This document shows positions 25,911 to 33,722 of a DNA stretch of 64,000 nt, piece after piece; position 1 is the stretch's first letter; every line of letters starts with the position of its first letter. The position numbers were made by a program, and so were the translations under genes. The stretch lies in contig NZ_JAFMYU010000006.1 of NCBI RefSeq assembly GCF_017353255.1, positions 271,113 through 335,112 on the forward strand, written 5' to 3'. A model generated the notes under the pieces. The model worked only from the letters and a program-made list of their open reading frames with translations, ran no database searches and had not been told where the DNA came from. This DNA is from Fibrella aquatilis (GTDB lineage Bacteria > Bacteroidota > Bacteroidia > Cytophagales > Spirosomataceae).

Positions 25911-27485
25911 TTACTTGTAGTAGGGAACCGGGTCTTTGCCCAACTCAGGGTCCTGCACGATTTCACCCGCCGGAATAGGCAGGAACAGCTTGTCTTCGCT
26001 GAAGTTGGTGAGGTAGGTGCTGTAGGTAGCCGTGCCCCGGTTTTGCTTCTCAATGATGGCCTTTGCTTTGGCATAGCCCTGCCGCTGAATATCGTACCAG
26101 TAGTCGCCTTCAAAGGCAAACTCAACCCGGCGCTCGTGCAGGATGTCGGCGTTGGTAATGGCGGCCTTGGCTGGCAACCCCGCCCGTTTCCGCACCTGGT
26201 TGAGGGCATCGAGCGCTTTGGCATCGGTGGTCGAGGCGTTACCAGCCAGCACCGCCTCGGCATAGATCAGCAGGATGTCGGCATAGCGCAGCAGCACTAC
26301 GTTGTTGCCTGAGTTCTGGCCCAGCACCGGTTCGCCACCAAAGCCCTTGCCCGGACCGGCAAAATACTTCACAATGTTGGCGCGGGTGGGGCTTAGGCTG
26401 CCGCCGTCGTTGGTGGGCTGAAGGGTATCATACTTGAAGCCATTGGCCATAAACGCGTTGTAGAGCGGAGCGTTGGCGCGCTGGGGTTTCCAGCTGGGGT
26501 TGGTCCAGCCCTGTTCCATCACCGACCATTTGCGCCGCAGGTCGCCAAACTCATATTCTTTCAGCATATCCACCGAGGGCACGTACATCTCCCAGGCGTC
26601 GGCTTCCGACGTGCGGAGGGCACCAGCCCCCCGGTCGGGGTTTTTGATGTTGCCCGTACCCCAGGGGTCCTGCGAGAACTGGTGCTGAATCGAGAAAAGC
26701 GACTCGGCGTTGTTGTTCATGCTGGCTTTGGTAAACATGCCCTGGTAGTCGTTCACCAGTATGTACTTACCTGAGTTGATCACCTCTTCAGCCTTGGCTT
26801 TTGCGTTAGCGTAGTCTTTCGAGTAGAGATAGATCTTCGACATCAGGCCTTTGGCAGCGTATTTGGTCACCCGGCCCGGATCGTCTGACTCCGGCAAACC
26901 GGCTTCGGCCAGCTTCACTTCTTCCAGCGCAAACCGCAGCACGTCTTTCTGGAGGTAGCGCGGAATATTGAAATCGCCGGAGAGGGCGGTAGCACCCGGA
27001 TCGGTGATGATGGGCGCGGCACCCCAGGTACGGGCAATGTAGAAATAGATCATGCCCCGGATAAAGTGGCATTCGGCAATGGCGGGGTCCAGGTAGGCAG
27101 CACCACCCCCGGCCGCTTTCTTTTCTTCAAACGTCTTGATCATCACGTTGGCGTAGCCAATGATCTTGTAAAATGCCCCCCACGACGCCCCAATGCGGTC
27201 TGACGCCGACGAGACAGAGAAGTTGAGGTACTCCACGTCGGTATAGGTGAACATATTGCCGGCCATTACATCGCCGATAGCATCCTGCGCCCGGCTTTCG
27301 TAGTTGCGCCAGGGCAGGCCGCTGTAGAGCGTACTGGTGGCCCCCCGCACTTCGGCGGCGTTGTTGTAGTAGTTGCTGGTTGTAGTACCCGACAGCGAAG
27401 GCCGATCAATGAAGTCTTCCTTACAGGCCGAAGCCGAGAGTAGTGAAGCCGACACCAGCAGGGTATAAACTGAGTTGCGTTTCAT
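25911..27485 (-). CDS. susD: SusD/RagB-family glycan-binding lipoprotein (mannan locus)
   Basis: 524 residues. The lipobox LLSASACKEDF (Cys near 21) is followed by the SusD fold. An N-terminal segment reads TTTSNYYNNAAEVRGATSTLYSGLPW, TPR-type helices include AECHFIRGMIYFYIARTWG and YAAKGLMSKIYLYSKDYANA, and the C-terminal half has LLRYADILLIYAEAVL, LDALNQVRKRAGLP, ILHERRVEFAFEGDYWYDIQRQG and LPIPAGEIVQDPELG. It covers the SusC barrel as a lid and binds the oligosaccharide. It follows susC on the same strand, but the 144-base gap holds a long inverted repeat. Confidence 0.95.
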   Translation of the reverse strand: MKRNSVYTLLVSASLLSASACKEDFIDRPSLSGTTTSNYYNNAAEVRGATSTLYSGLPWRNYESRAQDAIGDVMAGNMFTYTDVEYLNFSVSSASDRIGASWGAFYKIIGYANVMIKTFEEKKAAGGGAAYLDPAIAECHFIRGMIYFYIARTWGAAPIITDPGATALSGDFNIPRYLQKDVLRFALEEVKLAEAGLPESDDPGRVTKYAAKGLMSKIYLYSKDYANAKAKAEEVINSGKYILVNDYQGMFTKASMNNNAESLFSIQHQFSQDPWGTGNIKNPDRGAGALRTSEADAWEMYVPSVDMLKEYEFGDLRRKWSVMEQGWTNPSWKPQRANAPLYNAFMANGFKYDTLQPTNDGGSLSPTRANIVKYFAGPGKGFGGEPVLGQNSGNNVVLLRYADILLIYAEAVLAGNASTTDAKALDALNQVRKRAGLPAKAAITNADILHERRVEFAFEGDYWYDIQRQGYAKAKAIIEKQNRGTATYSTYLTNFSEDKLFLPIPAGEIVQDPELGKDPVPYYK

Positions 27486-27492
27486 GTCTTAT

Positions 27493-27626
27493 GTGAAAGA
27501 GTGAAAGAGCGAATGAGTGAAAGAGTGACTACGGTCATTGCCGACTCGGCAGCTTACTTAAGTCTGAGCGTTGCGTGACTGCGCTAGCAGATCACTCTTT
27601 CACTCTTTATCTCTTTCGCTCTTTAG
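27493..27626. repeat. Imperfect GTGAAAGA-word inverted repeat between susC and susD
   Basis: The left arm 27493-27528 and right arm 27592-27626 pair over about 34 bases; the innermost 14 are exact (GAGTGAAAGAGTGA) and the rest have a few mismatches. The loop is 63 bases. It fills the gap from 4 bases past the susC stop to 7 bases before the susD ATG, so it lies within the operon and over the susD leader. The words match those of the repeat at 3912-4016. Confidence 0.8.
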
Positions 27627-27629
27627 GTT

Positions 27630-30600
27630 CTAGAATTGTAGATTCATGCCTACCGTAAACGTGCGGGGGTTTGGGTAGTGGCCCGTGTCGACGTTGGTGA
27701 GCTTGATGCTGTTGTTGAACGAACCAATCTCAGGGTCATAGCCCGTGTACTTGGTGAAGGTTTTCAGGTTCTGGATGGTCCCGTAGAACCGCAGGTTCTG
27801 AATTTTCACCCGGCTTAGCAGGGCCTTTGGCAGGCGGTAGCCAATGGCGATGTTCTGGATACGCACGTACGAGGCATCTTCCACGTAGCGGTCAGACATG
27901 GCCGTGTTATTTTTGTTGGTGGCCGTAAACCGGGGCAGCGCGCCGTTGGGGTTGGCATCGGAATAGCGGTCATTCACCGAGTTCATCTGGTTGGTGTAGG
28001 CATTGTTCATGCCTTCCAGCTGCCAGCGCAGGAAGTTAAACGCTTTGGCACCCTGGCTACCCTGGAGAAACACCGAGAAATCGAAATCACCGTAGTTGAC
28101 CGTGTTGGTGAACCCCCAGGTAAACTTGGGTAGCGGACTGCCAATGTAGGTGTAGTCGCCCGCGTCGATCTTGCCGTCGCCGTTGATATCCTTGAAGCGG
28201 ATGTCGCCCAGCCAGGTTTCGGTGGGGTTCACCTTGTAGCCAAACTGCGGCAGCGCTTTGTCCAGCTCGGCCTGGGTGCGGTAGAGGCCGTCAGTCACCA
28301 GCCCCCAGAAAGACCCTACGGGGCGGCCCGGCGTGGTGTGCGTGATGAGGTAGTTGTTGTAGTATACCTTGCCGTCCAGGGCCGAGGCCGCACTGGCGGC
28401 TTTGTCGTAGCTGTTGGTAAACTGGGTCAGCACGGCGCTGGTCTTCCAGCTGAAGTTGCCCTTCTTGATGTTGGTCGACGTGATGCTGAAATCGATACCG
28501 GTGTTGGTCATCTGACCGGCGTTGCCGATGGGGGCCTTCAGGTCGTCCCACTGGTCACCCACGCCAATCAGGTTGGGGCCTGTCAGGAAAATAATCATGT
28601 CAGACGTTACCTTCTTGTAGACGTCGATGGTGGCATCGAGCCGCCCGCCGAAGAAGCCCAGGTCAACACCCACGTTGGCCGTCTTCACCGACTCCCACTT
28701 CAGGTTCGGGTTGGGAATGCCGTTGATCATGTTTGACGAACCAAAACCCACCGGTCCTGAGAAAAACTGCACCGCCCCAACGTAGGCAGGGTTGGGTGCG
28801 CCGTTGGGGAAGTTCTGGTTACCCACCACGCCGTAGCCAGCCCGCAACTTGGTGTAGCTCAGTACGTTGGCAAGTCTTTTCATAAACGGCTCATTCGACA
28901 CCGTCCAGCCCGCCGACACACCCGGGAATGACCCCCAGCGGTTGTTGGGGCCGAAATTCGACGACCCGTCGGTGCGGAAACTGGCCGACAGCGAGTACTT
29001 CTCGTTGAAGGTATAGTTGGCCCGCGCAAAGTACGATTCCATGGCCCACTGCCCTTTGCCGCCGTTCAGGCCCCAGGTGGTCTGGTCGGCGCTGCCCGTG
29101 CTGAGGTCGAAAATGTTGGCCTGCAAATCGACTTTGGTACCCGAAATAGCCTGGTAATACGAGTTCTGCGACTGGTGACCCACCGTAGCCTGGAAGCCGT
29201 GCTTGCCGATATACAGGTTGTAGTTCAGGTAGTTGGTCAATGACCAGTAGTAGCTGTCAGACCGCCCGTCGATGAGTTTGCTGCGGAACGACGTAGTACC
29301 CACGTTACCGGCTTTCTGGTAAGCAATGTTGTTGTCCTGCCCCAGCGAATATGACAGCTCGTTGCGAAGCGAGAGACCTTTGGTGAATTGCAGTTCGGCA
29401 TAGAGGCTACCAAAAATGTTGTTGGTCGTCTTGGTGTTGCCCCGGAACTGGCTGTTACCCACCAGGTTAGAGCCGTAGTACTGCACACCACCCACCGTTT
29501 GGCCACCACCCCAGGTGCCGTCGAGGTTTTTCACCGGCGTGAGCGGGCTGGTCGATGCACCCCACCAGATGGTTCCTTCGGCGGCATCGGCCAGCGATAC
29601 GTTCTGGATGCTGCGCGACACGTTGGCGCTGATACCCACTTTAGCCCAGCTTTTCAGTTGGGTGTCCAGGCTCAGGCGCGACGAGTACCGTTTGAAATCG
29701 GACCCCAGCAGAATGCCTTTGTTGTCGAAGTAGTTGAGCGACAGGTAGTAGGTCGTTTTTTCGCGCCCACCCGAAAAGCTCAACTGGTGGTTGTTGATGC
29801 CCCCGCGCTGGAACATGGCGTCCTGCCAGTCGGTACCGGCACCCAGCAGGTCGGGGTTCTTGAACTCGTCGGCCACGGGGTTGCCAATGATGGGCAGCAC
29901 CGCGTTCTGGTATTTGGCAAACGAACGGAGGTCCATCAGGTCCAGCCGCCGCGCCACCTCCGACACGCCCGTGTAGGCATCGTAGGCAATCTTACCTTCG
30001 CCCTGCTTACCTTTTTTGGTCGTAATCATAATTACGCCGTTGGCCGCCTGCGACCCATAAATGGCCTGCGCCGAGGCATCTTTCAGCACGTCGATGCTCT
30101 CGATGTCGTTGGGGTTGAGCATGGCCATGACCGAGTTGCCCGTTTGGCCATCGCCGCCACCCAGGCCCGCGTAGCCCGTATTCGAGGAGGTGTTGCCCCC
30201 TATAAACGGCACGCCGTCGATGACAAACAGGGGGTCGTTGCTATTGATCGACGTTACGCCGCGCACCTTCACCGACACACCGCCACCAGGCTGCCCGCCG
30301 TTGCTGGTGACCGTGACCCCGGCTGCTTTACCCTGCAACAACTGGTCGATGCCCGCCGCCGGAATATCTTTCAGCTCAGCGGCCTTCACCGTAGTAATTG
30401 AGGACGTGACGTCGGCGCGTTTCTGCGTACCGTAGCCAATGACCACCACCTCGTCCAGCGACTGCCCCATGTTTTGGAGCGTAATGTTCAGTACGGTGCG
30501 CGTACCCACGTCTACTTCCTGGGTGTTCATGCCAATGAATGAAATCACCAGTAGCTTGCTGCCTTCCGGCATATTGATCGAAAACGCCCCGTTCACGTCG

Positions 30601-30854
30601 GTGGTGGTACCCAGTTGGGTTCCCTTCACCGATACAGTGGCCCCCGGCAACCCATTGCCTTTCTCGTCTGAGACGGTGCCCCTGATGAGGCCTTTGGCTT
30701 CGGACGGGGCGGCTGGGCTTTTTTTCGGCCGGTTTAGTGAAGCCAGCATCGGCCAATTTTTGTTGGTGACAGTGCTTGCGGTTGCCCGGTCCTGTGCGCT
30801 GACGCTAAGCCAGCCACTCAGGATGACAACCCCCGAAAGCATATGTTTGAGCAT
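27630..30854 (-). CDS. susC: SusC/RagA-family TonB-linked outer-membrane transporter (mannan locus)
   Basis: 1074 residues from the ATG at 30854; the frame extends to a TTG at 30881, which is less likely. Signal peptide MLKHMLSGVVILSGWLSVSAQ. Residues about 55-135 are the CarboxypepD_reg-like domain (IRGTVSDEKGNGLPGATVSV). The plug starts with the SusC signature EVVVIGYGTQKRADVTSSITT and has VRGVTSINSNDPLFVIDGVPF, then a 22-strand-type barrel ending in GMNLQF. There is no STN domain, so it is not set up to signal to a FecR anti-sigma factor. This fits control by the two-component genes just upstream. It imports mannan oligosaccharides, inferred from the linked GH26. Confidence 0.95.
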   Translation of the reverse strand: MLKHMLSGVVILSGWLSVSAQDRATASTVTNKNWPMLASLNRPKKSPAAPSEAKGLIRGTVSDEKGNGLPGATVSVKGTQLGTTTDVNGAFSINMPEGSKLLVISFIGMNTQEVDVGTRTVLNITLQNMGQSLDEVVVIGYGTQKRADVTSSITTVKAAELKDIPAAGIDQLLQGKAAGVTVTSNGGQPGGGVSVKVRGVTSINSNDPLFVIDGVPFIGGNTSSNTGYAGLGGGDGQTGNSVMAMLNPNDIESIDVLKDASAQAIYGSQAANGVIMITTKKGKQGEGKIAYDAYTGVSEVARRLDLMDLRSFAKYQNAVLPIIGNPVADEFKNPDLLGAGTDWQDAMFQRGGINNHQLSFSGGREKTTYYLSLNYFDNKGILLGSDFKRYSSRLSLDTQLKSWAKVGISANVSRSIQNVSLADAAEGTIWWGASTSPLTPVKNLDGTWGGGQTVGGVQYYGSNLVGNSQFRGNTKTTNNIFGSLYAELQFTKGLSLRNELSYSLGQDNNIAYQKAGNVGTTSFRSKLIDGRSDSYYWSLTNYLNYNLYIGKHGFQATVGHQSQNSYYQAISGTKVDLQANIFDLSTGSADQTTWGLNGGKGQWAMESYFARANYTFNEKYSLSASFRTDGSSNFGPNNRWGSFPGVSAGWTVSNEPFMKRLANVLSYTKLRAGYGVVGNQNFPNGAPNPAYVGAVQFFSGPVGFGSSNMINGIPNPNLKWESVKTANVGVDLGFFGGRLDATIDVYKKVTSDMIIFLTGPNLIGVGDQWDDLKAPIGNAGQMTNTGIDFSITSTNIKKGNFSWKTSAVLTQFTNSYDKAASAASALDGKVYYNNYLITHTTPGRPVGSFWGLVTDGLYRTQAELDKALPQFGYKVNPTETWLGDIRFKDINGDGKIDAGDYTYIGSPLPKFTWGFTNTVNYGDFDFSVFLQGSQGAKAFNFLRWQLEGMNNAYTNQMNSVNDRYSDANPNGALPRFTATNKNNTAMSDRYVEDASYVRIQNIAIGYRLPKALLSRVKIQNLRFYGTIQNLKTFTKYTGYDPEIGSFNNSIKLTNVDTGHYPNPRTFTVGMNLQF

Positions 30855-30946
30855 AGTTAATAGAGTTAATTTTAAAAGCAAATGAATTAAAGGTAACAGT
30901 TGAGATCACAGTTTTAGCGATTGGAAGGCGGTTTAACCTACCGGTG

Positions 30947-32734
30947 TCAGGCCAATGCCAGGTTTTGTTTAACTAGTTTTTGCATGGGCAGCGAAATCAT
31001 CACCGACGTGCCCGTTTCGCCCGTGCTCTGCCACATCACCTGACCACCCAGGTAGGTAATTCGGGATCTGATGTTGTTGATCCCGTTACCTCTCGACGGC
31101 TCAGTGGTCGGGTCGTCGGGAAAGATTCCCCCTCGTCCATCGTCATCGACACTAACCAGCAGGGCTTCGTCATTCACCACAATTTGCACGCTGATGGTGC
31201 GAGCCTGTGCGTGTTTCAGCGCGTTGTTGAGCAACTCCTGCACCACCCGATACAGCATCACCGAAGCCTCGTCGAGCAGTTCCGGCATGTGGCCATAATG
31301 TTCCAGTACCAGGTTGGTTTCATTCACCAGGTTCAGCTTTTGAATCAGGTCTTCCAGAGCGGGCAGCAGCCCAAACGTAGTCAGCGCATAGGGACGTAAA
31401 TTGTTGGATATGAGGCGTGTTTCGGTGCAGGCCTCGTCCAAAAACTGGTTTAGCGGGTCTTTCACCGACAGGGGTAGCTGCTCCTGATGCGCCTCGACAA
31501 ACAGCTTGATTCGCGATAGCTGAATACCTAGGCCGTCGTGCAAATCGCGGGCAATCCGGCTGCGTTCACCCTCCTGCCCTTCAATCATGGCCTGCAATGA
31601 TTTTAGCTCCAGTTGCCGTATTTGTTGCTGAGCGATCACCGCCTGCTGATGCGCAATTAATTTTTGCTGGCGACGCAGAAAAAATAACGCTAGTACACCC
31701 AGGGCGCTGATAAACAATATACCGATCAGCACCGTATTGATAATGCGCTGATGGCTGCTTTGTTCTTCGGCCAGTTGCTTTTCTACAGCCAGTGTTTTTA
31801 TCTGACTATCCAGTTCCTGCAGCCGAATACTTTTGGTTTGTTGCGAGTAATAAAATTGATTCGTAAAAGCCAGAGTTTTCAGTGAAGTCCTATAAGCATT
31901 TTCATATTCATTAAGATAAGCGTAGCTATTAGCCATATGCCGCGATAATTCACGCAGGGTGGATAAATTTTTTTCTGCTTCCGCCAGCGAATAACTCTTT
32001 CTATAATTAGCAATAGCGCTCTTATGCTGATTGTTGAATTGATTGACAATGCCGGCAAAAAAGTAATTTAGCGCAATCAACCATTTCACGTTTAATTGCT
32101 TGGACAACACCAGACTATGGTCAATGAAATATTGGGCCGAGTCTGGATTTTTTGAGCGCAAATACGCGTCAGCCAGTAAATTCAGGGCATAAGCCTGAAA
32201 ATTAGGTTGTTTGTACCGGATACACATGTTCTCAGTTGTCCGTAGCTCAGTTATTAGTGTTTTCGAAATTGTCTCTTTTTTTTCTTGAATACTAGCAATC
32301 CCTAGCCGGCATTCAATCACTTTTGGATAATTGCGTACACGCATAAAATAAGTTAGTGCCTGTTTCAGGTATTTTTCGGCATAAGTATGCATAAAATAAT
32401 CCTGATTGTAATAATTACCGATAAGAATATGTACGTTATAATAACCCAGCGAATCGCCAGCCATACTATAGTTTTTTAGTTCATTAAAATAAGCCTCCAT
32501 TGTATATTTATTATAACCATACTGTTGATGGTATAACTCACTCAATCGCTCATAAGCTTTGGCCGTTTCCACATATTTTTTATCTGTCTGCCATTGCTTT
32601 ATCTCTCGCTTAACTTTTTCAATAGGTGGCACCTCAGCGGCTACCACTGCCACCAGCGGACACACCCAAAAAAGCAGCAACAGGCGTACAATCTTTGCAG
32701 TCAGTGGCATAGGTATGATGGCTAATCGATGCAT
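30947..32734 (-). CDS. NarL-type sensor histidine kinase with TPR-like periplasmic sensor
   Basis: 595 residues. A signal or first membrane segment (VRLLLLFWVCPLVAVVAA) precedes about 290 residues of TPR-like helices (YLKQALTYFMRVRNYPKVIECRLG and others). A membrane span follows at about 331-353, then a coiled coil. The HisKA_3 dimerisation box is RSRIARDLHDGLGIQLSRIK, with His399 as the phosphate acceptor. The HATPase_c domain has QELLNNALKHAQ and DDDGRGG. The ATG at 32734 overlaps the response regulator gene by 13 bases; an ATG at 32710 would give a cleaner signal peptide. The sensor half has far lower GC than the kinase half. It probably senses mannan products for the neighbouring locus. 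Confidence 0.9.
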   Translation of the reverse strand: MHRLAIIPMPLTAKIVRLLLLFWVCPLVAVVAAEVPPIEKVKREIKQWQTDKKYVETAKAYERLSELYHQQYGYNKYTMEAYFNELKNYSMAGDSLGYYNVHILIGNYYNQDYFMHTYAEKYLKQALTYFMRVRNYPKVIECRLGIASIQEKKETISKTLITELRTTENMCIRYKQPNFQAYALNLLADAYLRSKNPDSAQYFIDHSLVLSKQLNVKWLIALNYFFAGIVNQFNNQHKSAIANYRKSYSLAEAEKNLSTLRELSRHMANSYAYLNEYENAYRTSLKTLAFTNQFYYSQQTKSIRLQELDSQIKTLAVEKQLAEEQSSHQRIINTVLIGILFISALGVLALFFLRRQQKLIAHQQAVIAQQQIRQLELKSLQAMIEGQEGERSRIARDLHDGLGIQLSRIKLFVEAHQEQLPLSVKDPLNQFLDEACTETRLISNNLRPYALTTFGLLPALEDLIQKLNLVNETNLVLEHYGHMPELLDEASVMLYRVVQELLNNALKHAQARTISVQIVVNDEALLVSVDDDGRGGIFPDDPTTEPSRGNGINNIRSRITYLGGQVMWQSTGETGTSVMISLPMQKLVKQNLALA

Positions 32735-33369
32735 TGCATGTCCATCGCCGATTTGATGAGCAGTGCCGTGTTGGAAACGCCAAACTTCATAAGCAGGCTG
32801 CTACGATGAAACTCGACCGCTTTAACGCTGACAAACAGTTGATTAGCCATCTGCTGAGTAGTTAACCCCTGCGCAATCAGCGACAACACTTCCGACTCGC
32901 GGGGTGTCAGGTGCGGTTTCAGGCCAATGCCCGGCTGCGTTCGCCTCACCTTGGGTGTATCGTTGAGCAAAATATGGGTGATTGTCTCGTTGAAATACTG
33001 CTTTTCGCCGTGTACGGTCTGAATCGCCTGTAGCAGTTCGCTCCGGGTGGTGTTCTTCAGCAGGTAGCCCTTGGCGCCTTTTTTCACCATCCGCTTAATA
33101 AGGCTGGCTTCGTCGTGCATGGTGAGCGCAATCACTTTTGTTTGCGGATACGTGCGGGCAATTTGTTCGCAAAGCCCCAGCCCATCGTCGATCTGCGGAA
33201 ACGAGATATCCAGCAGCACCACATCGACGGGTGATTTCCGAAGCGAATCCACTACCGATGCAACGGTGTAACAGCGTTGCGTCACCTCAATCCCGGACGT
33301 CCCGGATATCAGCGACTCGATGCCCTCCACAAACACGTTGTGGTCATCCGCAATCAATACTCGTATCAT
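32722..33369 (-). CDS. NarL/LuxR-family response regulator
   Basis: 215 residues. The receiver domain (1-125) has the acidic pair IADDHNVF, phosphoacceptor Asp54 in VVLLDISFP, the conserved Thr in VIALTMHDE and Lys in KGAKGYLLKN. The LuxR-type HTH at about 150-212 reads LTPRESEVLSLIAQGLTTQQMANQLFVSVKAVEFHRSSLLMKFG. It is the partner of the overlapping kinase gene and should regulate the SusCD and enzyme operons of this locus. Confidence 0.95.
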   Translation of the reverse strand: MIRVLIADDHNVFVEGIESLISGTSGIEVTQRCYTVASVVDSLRKSPVDVVLLDISFPQIDDGLGLCEQIARTYPQTKVIALTMHDEASLIKRMVKKGAKGYLLKNTTRSELLQAIQTVHGEKQYFNETITHILLNDTPKVRRTQPGIGLKPHLTPRESEVLSLIAQGLTTQQMANQLFVSVKAVEFHRSSLLMKFGVSNTALLIKSAMDMQCID

Positions 33370-33722
33370 AGGGGGGCAGCATTATAAAGGAGATAACGTT
33401 GATATATTGTTGGCAGGTAAACACCCCGACCATTGGCCAATTGTACAAAGCAGGTCGAGCAACACAACCGGCAGGCTAGTTAACCAGTGGCAACGGTGTG
33501 AATAGAATTTTGTTTAGCAAAACTAGGACTAATTGCACAACTCATAGAATAGTGAAAACCCAACACTGCTAAAAATTAGGGAATACCCTATATAAATACA
33601 AGAGAATTACCCGCCTGCTGATTATACAGGGCCATTGGTACGCTGGTAAACTCATTATAAAGCCCAGCCGTTGTCTGTTTATCCAACCAGCCCAAACGCA
33701 GGGCCTGTTGGCATAAACACCT
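33370..33722. promoter_or_regulatory. 353-base divergent intergenic region
   Basis: It separates the response regulator gene (minus) from the YbbP-like gene (plus) and must hold both promoters. It is AT-rich. Two small dyads are visible: TTTTG and CAAAA around TTTAG near 33510, and TAGGG and CCCTA around AATA near 33577. No reading frame is convincing and no exact Bacteroidota -33/-7 pair can be assigned. Confidence 0.5.
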
